A stretch of 64,000 nucleotides of DNA from positions 62,001 to 126,000 of the forward strand of contig NZ_QUSX01000003.1 in NCBI RefSeq assembly GCF_003933245.1. Direction: 5' to 3'. Position numbers and translations under genes: made by a program. The stretch comes from Maribacter algicola. Its GTDB lineage: Bacteria; Bacteroidota; Bacteroidia; Flavobacteriales; Flavobacteriaceae. This document shows, in pieces, positions 1 through 9,276 of the stretch. How positions within the stretch are numbered: the first letter of the stretch is position 1; every line of letters begins with the position of its first letter. The notes beneath the pieces were generated by a model. It saw only the letters and a program-made list of their open reading frames with translations. It was not told the origin of the DNA and ran no database searches.

Positions 1-81
1 TTTGATTATTTTCATAGAAATTTGTTTGGGCCAATCTTTAATCAATTGTTAAAAACTAAGCCTTAAAGAGCAAAAAAACAA

Positions 82-89
82 TAACTTTG
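82..89 (+). promoter_or_regulatory. Flavobacterial -7 box for rsfS
   Basis: TAACTTTG matches the Bacteroidota -7 consensus TAnnTTTG and lies 19 nt before the rsfS start. No clear TTTG -33 box is seen at the usual 19-21 nt spacing. Predicted transcription start is near 96, giving a leader of about 13 nt. Confidence 0.45.
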
Positions 90-108
90 CAAAAACTAAA
101 ACTTTTGA

Positions 109-486
109 ATGCAGAAAAGGAAAACTAGTGCAGATGAGTTAATTGCATTGATTTTACAGGGAATAGAAGAAGTAAAAGGACAAAACATAAATTTACTTGA
201 CCTAAGAGATATTGAAAATACTGTTTGCGACTACTTTATTATTTGTAATGGTACTTCCAACACGCATGTAAATGCAATCGTTGGTTCCATCCAAAAAACA
301 GTAAGTAAGGCAAGTAAGGATAAACCTTGGCATGTGGAAGGTACGGATAACGCCGAGTGGGTCTTAATGGACTACGTAAATATAGTTGTCCATGTTTTCC
401 AAAAGCACATCAGGGAATTTTACGATATTGAAGGCCTATGGGGTGATGCCAAATTCACTACCATAGAAAGTAGCGTTAATAATTAA
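109..486 (+). CDS. rsfS: Ribosomal silencing factor RsfS
   Basis: This 125-residue protein is a full-length member of the RsfS/Iojap family, which binds ribosomal protein L14 on the 50S subunit and blocks subunit joining when nutrients are short. The core is visible as the DYFIICNGTS stretch (around residues 41-50) followed by the HVEGTDNAEWVLMDY segment (around 75-89) and the VHVF strand near residue 95. The ATG at 109 is preceded by a TAnnTTTG promoter box. It sits 9 bp upstream of ftsH, so the two are probably co-transcribed; rsfS-ftsH adjacency is common in Flavobacteriia. Identification is secure on family features. Confidence 0.95.
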   Translation: MQKRKTSADELIALILQGIEEVKGQNINLLDLRDIENTVCDYFIICNGTSNTHVNAIVGSIQKTVSKASKDKPWHVEGTDNAEWVLMDYVNIVVHVFQKHIREFYDIEGLWGDAKFTTIESSVNN

Positions 487-495
487 TAAAAAATA

Positions 496-2499
496 ATGGC
501 AAAAGAGAATAGTACGAGTCCCAAAAAGCCAAAATTCAGCTCTTGGTGGATCTATGGTTTGGTAGCAGTATTGCTTATTGGATTTCAATTGTTCAGTAGC
601 GACGATTTGGCAAGTACCAAAAAAACGACTACATCAGAATTACAGGAATATCTAAGAAATGGGGATGTTAAGAAAATATTGATTATTACCAATACCAATC
701 AGGCAAAGGTATTTCTTACGGATGAGGCGATGACCAAGGAGGTTCATAAGGACGTTTCTGAAAAATCGTTTTTACCCACTTCGGGCACTGTGCCCCAATA
801 CACCTTGGATTATGGAGATCTACAGATTTTTCAAAATGAAATCACCGAGATAAAAAAGGATAACAACCTTGATACCATCATTGAATTTGGTAAAGAATCC
901 ACTGCCATTTTAGACTTTTTACTTTCATTGTTACCATTTGTTCTTATCATTGGTATATGGATTTACCTAATGAGAAGGATGTCTGGAGGCGGAGGCGGTG
1001 GAGCCGGAGGCCAAATTTTCAACATTGGAAAATCCAAGGCAAAACTATTTGATGAAAAAACGGATACCAGAACTTCGTTTAAAGATGTTGCGGGATTGGA
1101 AGGTGCCAAAGAAGAGGTTGAGGAAATTGTAGAGTTTCTAAGAAATCCAGACAAATACACATCTCTTGGAGGAAAAATTCCAAAAGGGGCGTTGCTAGTA
1201 GGACCTCCAGGTACAGGTAAAACCCTATTGGCCAAGGCCGTTGCAGGAGAGGCAAAAGTTCCTTTTTTCTCACTATCAGGATCAGATTTTGTGGAAATGT
1301 TCGTGGGAGTAGGTGCCTCAAGGGTTAGGGACCTTTTCAAACAGGCCAAGGACAAATCCCCAGCGATTATTTTTATTGATGAAATCGATACCATTGGTAG
1401 GGCAAGGGGCAAAAATAATTTTACAGGATCTAATGATGAAAGGGAAAACACCCTGAATCAGCTTCTTACCGAGATGGATGGATTTGGAACTAACACCAAT
1501 GTTATCGTATTGGCGGCAACCAACCGTGCCGATGTTCTCGATAAGGCCTTAATGCGTGCAGGGAGATTCGATAGACAAATTTATGTGGACCTTCCAGATA
1601 TCCGAGAACGAAAGGAGATTTTTGAAGTACACTTAAGACCAATAAAAACGGCCGAAACATTGGATTTGGATTTCCTAGCCAGACAAACTCCCGGATTTTC
1701 CGGTGCCGATATTGCAAATGTTTGTAACGAGGCCGCACTGATTGCCGCTAGAAAAGAACAAAAGGCCGTAAATAAACAGGATTTCCTGGATGCCGTTGAT
1801 AGAATAGTAGGAGGTCTGGAAAAGAAAAACAAAATTATAACTCCCGGTGAGAAAGAAACCATTGCTTACCATGAAGCAGGTCATGCAACCGTTAGCTGGA
1901 TGCTAGAGCATGCTGCTCCTTTGGTAAAGGTAACCATTGTACCTAGGGGACAATCCTTAGGTGCCGCCTGGTATTTACCCGAAGAAAGACTTATTGTAAG
2001 GCCGGAACAGATGCTGGACGAGATGTGTGCAACAATGGGAGGTAGAGCTGCTGAGAAAGTTATATTTGACAAGATTTCAACAGGTGCCTTGAGTGATTTG
2101 GAAAAAGTAACCAAACAGGCGAAGGCCATGGTCACAATCTACGGTTTGAACGATACCATTGGTAATTTAACCTATTATGATTCCTCAGGCCAAGATTCCT
2201 ATGGTTTCTCCAAACCCTATAGTGAGGAGACCGCTAGGAAAATCGACGAGGAAATATCCAAAATCATTGAGGCCCAATATCAAAGGGCCATAAAGGTCTT
2301 GACCGATAATAAAGATAAACTTACCACTTTGGCCCAAAGACTATTGGAAAAAGAAGTTATCTTTAAAGAGGATTTGGAAAAAATATTTGGCAAAAGAACT
2401 TTTGATAAGGACATCCAGGAAGCTGAAAAAAATGAACGGGAAGCCTCTGAGTCCAAAAAAAATGCTGAAGAAGACGAAAAAGTAGCTGAAAATAGCTAA
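496..2499 (+). CDS. ftsH: ATP-dependent zinc metalloprotease FtsH
   Basis: FtsH is a membrane-anchored AAA+ protease that extracts and degrades membrane and short-lived cytosolic proteins. At 667 residues it has the usual architecture: transmembrane helix at about 18-33, periplasmic segment, second helix at about 138-158, and a glycine-rich linker. The AAA module has Walker A GPPGTGKT at 236-243, Walker B IFIDEID ending near 298, and the second region of homology [20 protein letters not shown]. The M41 zinc site is HEAGH at 459-463, with a downstream acidic ligand in LSDLEK. The charged, lysine/glutamate-rich tail (about 630-667) is typical of Bacteroidota. It lies 9 bp after rsfS and 62 bp before the LUD-domain gene, probably in one operon. 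Confidence 0.97.
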   Translation: MAKENSTSPKKPKFSSWWIYGLVAVLLIGFQLFSSDDLASTKKTTTSELQEYLRNGDVKKILIITNTNQAKVFLTDEAMTKEVHKDVSEKSFLPTSGTVPQYTLDYGDLQIFQNEITEIKKDNNLDTIIEFGKESTAILDFLLSLLPFVLIIGIWIYLMRRMSGGGGGGAGGQIFNIGKSKAKLFDEKTDTRTSFKDVAGLEGAKEEVEEIVEFLRNPDKYTSLGGKIPKGALLVGPPGTGKTLLAKAVAGEAKVPFFSLSGSDFVEMFVGVGASRVRDLFKQAKDKSPAIIFIDEIDTIGRARGKNNFTGSNDERENTLNQLLTEMDGFGTNTNVIVLAATNRADVLDKALMRAGRFDRQIYVDLPDIRERKEIFEVHLRPIKTAETLDLDFLARQTPGFSGADIANVCNEAALIAARKEQKAVNKQDFLDAVDRIVGGLEKKNKIITPGEKETIAYHEAGHATVSWMLEHAAPLVKVTIVPRGQSLGAAWYLPEERLIVRPEQMLDEMCATMGGRAAEKVIFDKISTGALSDLEKVTKQAKAMVTIYGLNDTIGNLTYYDSSGQDSYGFSKPYSEETARKIDEEISKIIEAQYQRAIKVLTDNKDKLTTLAQRLLEKEVIFKEDLEKIFGKRTFDKDIQEAEKNEREASESKKNAEEDEKVAENS

Positions 2500-2561
2500 C
2501 TATGTAAATCGTTCAATGTAATCAAAGGAGCAAAAGGGTTATTGTTAGATCAATGTTTTAA

Positions 2562-3173
2562 ATGGGGCTTTTAGATATCTTATTTGGTGGAGGAAAAAAG
2601 AATATTTCTAAGGAAACTGCGGAAACACGTGGTGAACATATGCCAGATCTGTCTCTCCCAGTAGACGAAAAATTCACTATCCATTTTAAAAAAAATGGCG
2701 GCAAGTTTATCTATTGCATATCTGAACAAGAAGTATTAAAGGCCATTTCCAATATAATTGAGGAAAATGGTTGGGAAGACCACCCATTCTTCGCCATGAA
2801 CCCCCAATTGGTAAAAAAGTTTTCCAGGGAAAATCTTTCATTTACAGATAATACAAAGGAGAGCGAAGTTTTTTTGACTACTTGTGAACACTTGATTGCC
2901 CAAAATGGCAGTATATTGGTCTGTTCCAATCAGTTGATTGAGAAGAAAGTAAATGAACTGCCCAGTAACGTTATCGTTTACGCCACAACAAGTCAATTGG
3001 TAGAATCCATTGGGGAAGGTCTCAAAACCATAAAAAAGAAATATGGTCCTTCTATTCCTGCGAATATTACTACACTTAAACATTTCAAAGCCACCGAAGA
3101 AAATTCAGACGATTTTCTAACATACGGAAGTAGTACTAAAAATCTTTATCTTTTATTGCTGGAAGATTTATAG
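2562..3173 (+). CDS. LUD-domain protein (LutC-like)
   Basis: This 203-residue protein resembles the LUD (DUF162) family, which includes LutC of the lactate-utilisation iron-sulfur system. The C-terminal half has the family pattern: a TTCEHLIAQNGSIL segment near 108-121, then strands VIVYATTSQL and a final YGSSTKNLYLLLLEDL tail. No LutA or LutB gene is adjacent, and in flavobacteria this gene commonly sits between ftsH and cdsA, so a lactate role is uncertain. It has no signal peptide or membrane segment and is probably cytosolic. It follows ftsH by 62 bp with no terminator visible, so co-transcription is likely. Confidence 0.75.
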   Translation: MGLLDILFGGGKKNISKETAETRGEHMPDLSLPVDEKFTIHFKKNGGKFIYCISEQEVLKAISNIIEENGWEDHPFFAMNPQLVKKFSRENLSFTDNTKESEVFLTTCEHLIAQNGSILVCSNQLIEKKVNELPSNVIVYATTSQLVESIGEGLKTIKKKYGPSIPANITTLKHFKATEENSDDFLTYGSSTKNLYLLLLEDL

Positions 3174-3266
3174 TATGAAATGCCTATTAGTAGCATATTT
3201 CAATTCCACCGTTCTTGATAATTCGAGCATCACATCTGACTTATTAATAAGATTAAATAGAATCAG

Positions 3267-4070
3267 ATGAAAGAGGTTTTAAGAAGATCACTTACGGGTG
3301 CAGTGTATATAATACTATTATTATCCGCTGTTTTTCTTAGCTCAGACGCTTTCGATTTTCTTTTTATGGTATTCGGACTTGCTTGTCTTTATGAATACAA
3401 AAGACTTGTAAAATTAAAAGGATATTACATTTTTTTGGCCTATCTCTCCTTATGGTGGGCCTATATTTACCTGATTCACGACCAAATTCTGATAAATATC
3501 TTAATGTTTATCACAATTTTCATAGATGTATATTTATTGATCTATCTCTTTTCAAAGAATCAAAAAACATTTTCCACCTTTTATAAATTTATGATCGGGT
3601 TATTTTATATTGGAGGTGGATGCATCTTTCTTACAATGATTCCCTATAAAAATGATGCCTTTGCGAAACTTTTAATAATGGGTATTTTTATACTTATCTG
3701 GGTTAATGACTCTTTTGCCTATATTGTTGGGAAAACCATTGGGAGAACCAAATTATTCCCTATAGTTTCTCCAAAAAAAACGGTGGAAGGAACGGTAGGA
3801 GGTTATATCTTTGCCTTAGGTGCAGCTTACATTATGGGGACGCAGGAGCAAATTATAGGACCGATCCAATGGATGCTCTTGGCAAGTGTAATCGTTGTTA
3901 TGGGTAGTTTAGGAGATCTGATAGAGTCCAAATTAAAGAGAGCTGCCGGAGTCAAGGATAGTGGTGCCATACTGCCAGGGCATGGCGGTATGTTGGACAG
4001 GTTGGACAGTTTGGTTTTTGCCGCTCCTTTTGCATATTTAACTTTAAACATTTTTACCTATGTTTCATAG
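3267..4070 (+). CDS. cdsA: Phosphatidate cytidylyltransferase
   Basis: CdsA makes CDP-diacylglycerol from phosphatidate and CTP in the inner membrane, the branch point of phospholipid synthesis. The 267-residue protein is almost entirely hydrophobic helices. Near the C terminus it carries the CDS signature SKLKRAAGVKDSGAILPGHG followed by GMLDRLDS (about residues 219-248), which matches the Mg-binding S-x2-K-R-x4-K-D...PGHGG-x2-D-R-x-D pattern. Its last 11 bp overlap the start of psd, so the two are translationally coupled and supply successive parts of phosphatidylethanolamine synthesis. The serine-transfer enzyme PssA is not in this window. Confidence 0.95.
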   Translation: MKEVLRRSLTGAVYIILLLSAVFLSSDAFDFLFMVFGLACLYEYKRLVKLKGYYIFLAYLSLWWAYIYLIHDQILINILMFITIFIDVYLLIYLFSKNQKTFSTFYKFMIGLFYIGGGCIFLTMIPYKNDAFAKLLIMGIFILIWVNDSFAYIVGKTIGRTKLFPIVSPKKTVEGTVGGYIFALGAAYIMGTQEQIIGPIQWMLLASVIVVMGSLGDLIESKLKRAAGVKDSGAILPGHGGMLDRLDSLVFAAPFAYLTLNIFTYVS

Positions 4071-4743
4071 AGAAGGCCAGAAAATTATTTTGATAACTTT
4101 CTTTATCACGGCAATGGCTGTTTTATTGGCGCATTTCTATGTCTACACTTCTTGGTTAAAGCTTGGGATTCAAATATCGGCTCTGGTTATTCTCATCCTT
4201 ATTCTACAATTTTTTAGGAATCCTAAAAGACGTGCGAACAAAACATTTGACGAAATATTAGCTCCTGTTGATGGAAAAGTAGTGGTTATCGAAGAAGTTG
4301 AGGAGATGGAATATTTTCATGGGAAGCGTAAACAGGTTTCCATTTTTATGTCCCCTATCAATGTACATGTTACAAGGTATCCGGCCAGCGGAAGGGTAAA
4401 ATATTCAAAATATCACCCGGGAAAATATTTAGTTGCGTGGCATCCAAAATCTAGTGAGGAAAATGAACGGACTACAGTAGTAATTGGGACACCAAAATTT
4501 GGGGATATCCTATTCAGACAAATCGCTGGGGCCATGGCAAGGCGAATCGTAAATTATGCTGAAGTAGGCGAAAGTGTGCAACAAGGGGAAGATTCAGGTT
4601 TTATCAAGTTTGGATCACGTGTTGACGTTTTTCTCCCTTTAAACTGCCAAATAAACGTAACCTTAGGACAAAAAGTCAAAGGGGCAATGACCTGTATCGC
4701 ATCCTATGTTGATCCAAATGAGCAAGAAGAATCTACATACTGA
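4060..4743 (+). CDS. psd: Phosphatidylserine decarboxylase (short type)
   Basis: This is a 227-residue short-form phosphatidylserine decarboxylase, which forms phosphatidylethanolamine and uses a pyruvoyl group made by self-cleavage. Two N-terminal hydrophobic helices (about 10-50) anchor it. The conserved core follows: LAPVDGKVV, then the MSPINVHVTRYP segment. The cleavage site is KFGS at Gly185-Ser186, followed by RVDVFLP, as in the short Psd subfamily rather than the LGST motif of the E. coli type. The start overlaps cdsA by 11 bp, and its 3' end overlaps the acyl-CoA-binding protein gene by about 26 bp. Confidence 0.93.
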   Translation: MFHREGQKIILITFFITAMAVLLAHFYVYTSWLKLGIQISALVILILILQFFRNPKRRANKTFDEILAPVDGKVVVIEEVEEMEYFHGKRKQVSIFMSPINVHVTRYPASGRVKYSKYHPGKYLVAWHPKSSEENERTTVVIGTPKFGDILFRQIAGAMARRIVNYAEVGESVQQGEDSGFIKFGSRVDVFLPLNCQINVTLGQKVKGAMTCIASYVDPNEQEESTY

Positions 4744-4978
4744 ATTTCAAGAGGCCGTTGTCTTTGTAAACAAGTACGAGTTTCCGATACCTGCGGATAT
4801 TTTGCTTAAACTTTATGCCTATTATAAAGTGGCCAATAAAAATTACAACAATCCGGGAAGTAAGACACCTTTAATCAATGCCTTTAAGGCGAACGCCCTA
4901 ATACAGGCACAAAATATCAATATGGAGGATGCCATGAAGGAATATATAAAATTGGTGGATAAGGAATTAAAATCCTAA
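4718..4978 (+). CDS. Acyl-CoA-binding protein
   Basis: This 86-residue protein (from the ATG at 4718; another in-frame ATG lies at 4706) matches the acyl-CoA-binding protein fold, a four-helix bundle that sequesters long-chain acyl-CoA esters. The diagnostic stretch is LLKLYAYYKVANK, corresponding to the LKLYALYKQAT helix of eukaryotic ACBP, with the C-terminal MEDAMKEYIKLV helix matching the family's EAM..YI pattern. The middle helix is diverged: the usual PGFFDFKGRAKWDAW is replaced by PGSKTPLINAFKANAL. It overlaps psd out of frame, so it is probably translated with the phospholipid genes. Function follows from family; ligand preference is unknown. Confidence 0.85.
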   Translation: MSKKNLHTEFQEAVVFVNKYEFPIPADILLKLYAYYKVANKNYNNPGSKTPLINAFKANALIQAQNINMEDAMKEYIKLVDKELKS

Positions 4979-5007
4979 TTAAAAACAAATACCCCTCTAG
5001 GAGTCGT

Positions 5008-5772
5008 CTACTCGTATAGATCATCCAAATTGGCATGGCATAAGTCCGTAAAAAGTTTGCTTACTTTGGCGCAAACATCCTTGAAAAATCTTTCCCCTTT
5101 TTCCTTGGTGGCCAATTCAGGATTTCCGGTACCTGTATCAAGTGTTATCTTGGACCACTCACGTTCCGCCCATACACCGCCGTCGGAAAAGGCCTTTATT
5201 TTGAATTTTTTATGGTCGCCACTGCCCCAGCTTCCCTTGGGTAGGACCAAATCATTTCGTAGATATAGCATTAGGCTTGTCTCCATTTCATCGGCATGAT
5301 CCCCTTTATTTTCAAAATATTGGTATTTATCCAACATCTGTGGAAAAAAACAAAAACTGATGAACATCTTTGGAAACAACAATCCTAACTCGCGTATTAA
5401 GGGTTTAAAATCATTTCCGCCGTGCCCGTTGAATATTAGTAATTTATATATACCCTGCTCATTCAAAACGGTAATTATATCCTTCAGTATAGCGAATTGG
5501 GTACTTGGATTTAGGTTGATGTCCAAATAGATATCCTTTTGACCGGTATTCACTCCAAATGGAATTGTGGGCAAGACAACTACTTTGTCCCCATGCTCCC
5601 ACGCCATCCTTGCCGATTCTGAAACTATGGACTCCGCTTGATAATTATCCGTTGCATAAGGGAGGTGGTAATTATGGGCCTCTGTAGCGCCCCAGGGTAA
5701 AACGGCCAATTGAAATTGTTCATCCTTCAGATGTTTCCAATTGGTTTCGGCCAAAATATAAGGTCTGATCAT
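5008..5772 (-). CDS. Creatininase-family amidohydrolase
   Basis: This 254-residue protein belongs to the creatininase/MftE/FAPy-deformylase-like family of metal-dependent amidohydrolases. Metal-site residues are visible in the N-terminal motif GATEAHNYHLPYATD (Glu31, His33, His36, Asp42), in FNGHGGND near residue 115, and in the DHADEMETSLM motif, whose glutamate is the usual last ligand. No signal peptide is present. Its ATG overlaps the stop of the sterol-desaturase-like gene by 4 bp, so the two are translationally coupled. The family covers several substrates, and nothing here picks one. Family call is firm; the reaction is open. Confidence 0.85.
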   Translation of the reverse strand: MIRPYILAETNWKHLKDEQFQLAVLPWGATEAHNYHLPYATDNYQAESIVSESARMAWEHGDKVVVLPTIPFGVNTGQKDIYLDINLNPSTQFAILKDIITVLNEQGIYKLLIFNGHGGNDFKPLIRELGLLFPKMFISFCFFPQMLDKYQYFENKGDHADEMETSLMLYLRNDLVLPKGSWGSGDHKKFKIKAFSDGGVWAEREWSKITLDTGTGNPELATKEKGERFFKDVCAKVSKLFTDLCHANLDDLYE

Positions 5773-7028
5773 GCCAATATTCTTTTCTTTTTAAACGAAT
5801 TTGAAAAATAAATACCGCCTGCAATGGTAGATAAAAAGTATATGAAAATCAATGTTTTTCCAAAAGGAAAAAGGGCATTCAACCCAAACCAATCCCGAGT
5901 CAAAAAAATGAGCACACAACCCGCTAGGGACCTAAAAACTTCAATCCACATGGCATACGGATCGCCATCCATTAAAGAGGTATATCCATAAATACCCAGA
6001 AAGATTAAGCCTCCATACACCAACAACTCGACACCTGAAAGGTTACCAAAATTTCCGAACATAAACAACAACAGTATCAGGGATAGGACCAATTGGAAAA
6101 TTAAATAGGCGTTGAACATTTTGGTCGTTGGTGTACTATAGCGCTCAAATTGGTAGACATCGGTGATAACCGCCATGGGAAATTTTTCCTTTACGTCCTT
6201 GGGCCTCCAACCAGTTGGCATGAACCAAATCCTGATTTTATCCCAAAAATTCCGGGTTCTCCAAGCATCCAAGCATAATCTCCAAAGATGCTGAAAATTA
6301 ATGCGGATCGGGTTCCAAGTTCTTGCAGGTTTCAAAATTCCATATTGCGGGGGCACATGGGGCAATTCTTCCTGAAACGTTCCGAACATCCGGTCCCAAA
6401 TACAAAAAACCTGTCCCAAATTCTTGTCTATATATTCAGGATTTATGGCATGGTGCACCCTGTGCTGTGATGGGGTTACGAAAATATATTCCAACCAACC
6501 CATTTTACCTATGTGTTGCGTATGGTACCAAAATTGGGCAAAAAGTTGAATGGGGGCTAAAATGGCTATTACCTTGTTGGGGACACCTAGCAGGGCCGCA
6601 GGTATTAATAAAAAAGGGAAATAGCCCAATAAATTGGAAACGGATTGTCTTAAGGCACAGGCCAAGTTAAATCTTTCACTGCTATGATGAATCACATGCT
6701 GATTCCAGAAAAAATTGACCTTATGGCTCAATCTATGGTTCCAATACCCTGCAAAATCTATGGCTATAAATCCAATAACCCATGTTAACCAGGTAGTTTC
6801 AATTTTTGCAATGGCTAGATGCTCCAGTAAAAATGGATAGGATATCAAAACCAATACAATGCCTAAGGAGTCTTTTATTATATTGGTCAGTCCGGAGCTT
6901 ATACTGGAAACAGTATCCAAAACCGTATACTTTTGGTCTTTTACAAAATGACCATAAACCATTTCCAGTACCATAAGGAGCATAAAAAAAGGTATGGCGT
7001 ATAACAATGCGGTTGCGTAGGTTTCCAA
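5769..7028 (-). CDS. Sterol desaturase / fatty acid hydroxylase superfamily membrane enzyme
   Basis: This 419-residue integral membrane protein has the histidine boxes of the non-haem di-iron fatty acid hydroxylase superfamily: HRLSH at 98-102, HVIHH at 111-115, and HRVHH at 189-193, with His169/His172 (YHTQH) between. Such enzymes hydroxylate or desaturate lipids using O2. After the catalytic half (about 1-300) the C-terminal 120 residues add four predicted helices ending in a KKKR tail, longer than minimal family members and similar to alkylglycerol-monooxygenase-like bacterial proteins. A candidate promoter lies at 7048-7077. It is coupled to the creatininase-family gene downstream; the functional link is unknown. 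Confidence 0.85.
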   Translation of the reverse strand: METYATALLYAIPFFMLLMVLEMVYGHFVKDQKYTVLDTVSSISSGLTNIIKDSLGIVLVLISYPFLLEHLAIAKIETTWLTWVIGFIAIDFAGYWNHRLSHKVNFFWNQHVIHHSSERFNLACALRQSVSNLLGYFPFLLIPAALLGVPNKVIAILAPIQLFAQFWYHTQHIGKMGWLEYIFVTPSQHRVHHAINPEYIDKNLGQVFCIWDRMFGTFQEELPHVPPQYGILKPARTWNPIRINFQHLWRLCLDAWRTRNFWDKIRIWFMPTGWRPKDVKEKFPMAVITDVYQFERYSTPTTKMFNAYLIFQLVLSLILLLFMFGNFGNLSGVELLVYGGLIFLGIYGYTSLMDGDPYAMWIEVFRSLAGCVLIFLTRDWFGLNALFPFGKTLIFIYFLSTIAGGIYFSNSFKKKRILA

Positions 7029-7047
7029 GACTTTAAAATTGATAATT

Positions 7048-7077
7048 AAAAGATACGAACTCCTATATTAAATCCAA
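7048..7077 (-). promoter_or_regulatory. Candidate promoter for the sterol desaturase-creatininase operon
   Basis: Read on the minus strand, TTG (7077-7075) is followed after 19 nt by TATCTTTT (7055-7048), close to the TTTG-N19-21-TAnnTTTG consensus with the last base changed. It lies 20 nt before the start at 7028, downstream of the response-regulator gene. Confidence 0.4.
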
Positions 7078-7091
7078 TATACAAACTGTTC

Positions 7092-7793
7092 TTAAGGTTC
7101 ATATCGTAGAATATAACCTTTGCTATGAACATTCTCGATTTTAATATTGCCATCCCTTTCCAAAAATTTTCTCAATCGAGTGATAAAAACGTTTAGACTC
7201 TTCTTGTTGAAGTAATCATTTTTACCCCAAATCTTGATGAGAATATCCTTGTGAGGGCACAACTGATTTCTTTTATCCACCAAATATTTAAGCAGTTCGC
7301 TTTCCTTAACGGTTAGTTTTATCTTTTGGCCTTCTACCATTAATTCCTGGTTTAAGGAGTTGAATTCATATTTACCAATTGTAAATACTTCAATAGCTTT
7401 TCCTGTATTGACCGGTTTCTCCAATCTTGACAAAAGGTTTTCGATCCGTATGACCAATTCCTCTTCATCTATTGGCTTTTTGAGATAATCCACCGCACCC
7501 AAATAAAACCCTTTAAGTACGTCTACTTTTAGGGACTTTGCCGTTAGGAAAATGAAGGGTAATTCAGAAAAATTTTCATTTATCCGTTCTGCCAAGGTAA
7601 AACCGTCCATTTGGGGCATCATTACATCCAATACGGCCAAGTCATATTTGGTTTGGTCCAATTTTACCAAGGCGTCCTTTCCATGTTTTGCCCAGGAAAC
7701 ATCGAAACCCTTCATACTCAAATATTCAGTTAATAAATACCCTACGGCATCGTCATCCTCGACCAATAAAATTCTTTTTTTTTCTGCCATCAT
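7092..7793 (-). CDS. OmpR-type response regulator
   Basis: This 233-residue two-domain regulator has a receiver domain (1-120) with acidic residues VEDDD near the N terminus, the phospho-acceptor Asp56 in AVLDVMMP, and the conserved lysine before proline in LKKP (Lys106). The C-terminal winged-helix domain (about 135-233) shows the OmpR/PhoB pattern, with LTVKESELLKYL, the recognition-helix stretch NVFITRLRKFLE, and ending KGYILRYEP. The start is ATGATG at 7793/7790 and overlaps the kinase stop, so the pair is translationally coupled. It resembles Bacteroides RprY. Targets are not known; the next operon on the same strand is a candidate. Confidence 0.92.
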   Translation of the reverse strand: MMAEKKRILLVEDDDAVGYLLTEYLSMKGFDVSWAKHGKDALVKLDQTKYDLAVLDVMMPQMDGFTLAERINENFSELPFIFLTAKSLKVDVLKGFYLGAVDYLKKPIDEEELVIRIENLLSRLEKPVNTGKAIEVFTIGKYEFNSLNQELMVEGQKIKLTVKESELLKYLVDKRNQLCPHKDILIKIWGKNDYFNKKSLNVFITRLRKFLERDGNIKIENVHSKGYILRYEP

Positions 7794-9055
7794 TTCAACA
7801 TTGGAATTGTTATACTGACTTTTGTTCCTTTCATCTCCTTACTAGCGATGTGTACCCGCCCCCCATGTTTTTTTATTACTTTTTTCACATAACTAAGCCC
7901 AAGGCCATACCCTTTTACATTATGAAGATCGCCATTCGTCACTCGATAAAACTTGCGAAACACCCTATGCGCATCGTCCTTTGAAATCCCTATCCCATTA
8001 TCGGTCACTTCTATAATCAGCCGATTGCCATCTTGATAGGCGTTCAAAGATATTTCAGGTTTGGAAGAATATTTTTTCGCATTGTCCAAAATGTTATTGA
8101 TCGCATTCTCCAAATGAAAGACTTCAGCATTTACCATATATTCCTTTCCTTCTAAATCATATGTAAACGATCCGTTCTCTATGGCTACCAATGTTCTGAA
8201 TTCAGAACATAGGGTCTCCAAATATGGTTTGAAGTCTACTTTTGTTAAGGTAATCACACTTTTACCAGATTCTAAACTGGCCAGCTCCAAAACCTTTTCT
8301 ATGTGGCCGGACAAACGGTTCACCTGTTGCCTGATAATTCCCAACACGGGCTTCTGTTTTTCGGTGGCGGTCTCATCCAGGATTTTGGTCGCCAAACCAA
8401 TAGAGAATACAGGGGTCTTTAATTCATGGGTAAGATTATTAATGAACTCATTGGTCGTGGTTATGACACTACTTTGCCAATAATAGGTGCGCAAAACCCA
8501 GAAAATAGTCACACAAATACCTATCAGGAATAATATACTGGGAAATGTTAATCCATTTAATTTAGCTAAAAAATACTGATGAAGATTTTCGAATTTAAGA
8601 TCCAATACGATGGGTTTCCCCAACAACTCGGGAAAATAACCTTCCAATTCAATCGGATAAGAGACTGCGCTTTCGCCCAATTCGAGTTCATTTGATGAAT
8701 TTATAATATAAACGCTATCCTTGGAAAAAAGGGTATAAGAAAATTCAGATTCAATTTCCTGATACTTCAATTGTTCCCTTATAAAGTCCTCTAGGAACAT
8801 ATTGGAAACTTTTTCAAGGCTATCTACGGAAACCCTAAAAAAAGAAGTATCTCTTTCCATGGCACTGCCCATTAAAAACGTGAGCCTATTATGTTCCCTT
8901 AAACCTTCCTTCACCACCTCTGCGACCTTCTCAATCTTAGTCCCAAACTGTACTTTCGCCAGACTAAGACCAATCCGTAAATATTTATATTGAACAATTG
9001 TTAAACCTACGATTGATACCAAAAACAACGCTATATAAATATATCTCTTCTTCAA
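7790..9055 (-). CDS. Sensor histidine kinase
   Basis: This 421-residue kinase partners the response regulator, overlapping it by 4 bp. An N-terminal helix (about 5-22) and a second helix (about 170-190) flank a periplasmic sensor region of about 145 residues with no recognised domain. The HisKA H-box is LTHELKTPVFSIG with the phospho-acceptor His210. The ATPase domain has the N-box NILDNAKKYS, G1 box VTDNGIGIS, and G2 box GYGLGLSYVKKV. The architecture matches RprX-like kinases of Bacteroidota. Its signal is unknown. No consensus promoter box was found in the 100 bp upstream of 9055. Confidence 0.92.
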   Translation of the reverse strand: MKKRYIYIALFLVSIVGLTIVQYKYLRIGLSLAKVQFGTKIEKVAEVVKEGLREHNRLTFLMGSAMERDTSFFRVSVDSLEKVSNMFLEDFIREQLKYQEIESEFSYTLFSKDSVYIINSSNELELGESAVSYPIELEGYFPELLGKPIVLDLKFENLHQYFLAKLNGLTFPSILFLIGICVTIFWVLRTYYWQSSVITTTNEFINNLTHELKTPVFSIGLATKILDETATEKQKPVLGIIRQQVNRLSGHIEKVLELASLESGKSVITLTKVDFKPYLETLCSEFRTLVAIENGSFTYDLEGKEYMVNAEVFHLENAINNILDNAKKYSSKPEISLNAYQDGNRLIIEVTDNGIGISKDDAHRVFRKFYRVTNGDLHNVKGYGLGLSYVKKVIKKHGGRVHIASKEMKGTKVSITIPMLK

Positions 9056-9178
9056 AATCCTTACGAATTAACCTAAATAATTATGCTTATTATTGAAAAT
9101 TAATATTCCATTAATCGCATTAACCTTTTCTTAAACCTCTTTACCCTGCACTTAATCCTTATGGGCTCCCAAATCCAC

Positions 9179-9186
9179 TAAGTTTG
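9179..9186 (+). promoter_or_regulatory. Candidate -7 box of a leader transcript
   Basis: TAAGTTTG fits TAnnTTTG. It lies 133 nt before the ATG at 9319 and 59 nt before the terminator-like hairpin at 9245-9276, so a transcript from here would meet the hairpin before reaching the gene. A -33 element is not obvious. Confidence 0.35.
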
Positions 9187-9244
9187 TCAATGTTAAGAAA
9201 TTAATCTTGAGTTTAGTTATTGTTTATTACATATTGTTTTAAAG

Positions 9245-9276
9245 GCCAACTCCTTGTAGCGTGGAGTTGGCTTTTT
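9245..9276 (+). terminator. Intrinsic terminator or attenuator hairpin
   Basis: GCCAACTCC (9245-9253) pairs perfectly with GGAGTTGGC (9263-9271) around a 9-nt loop, followed at once by TTTTT (9272-9276). No plus-strand gene ends upstream, so it either ends a short RNA or attenuates the outer-membrane protein gene at 9319. Confidence 0.65.

Noticed and set aside
963..1451. 162-codon antisense frame inside ftsH
   Set aside because: It is a shadow of the ftsH AAA region; the protein is low in complexity (proline runs opposite the glycine linker) and has no recognisable domain.
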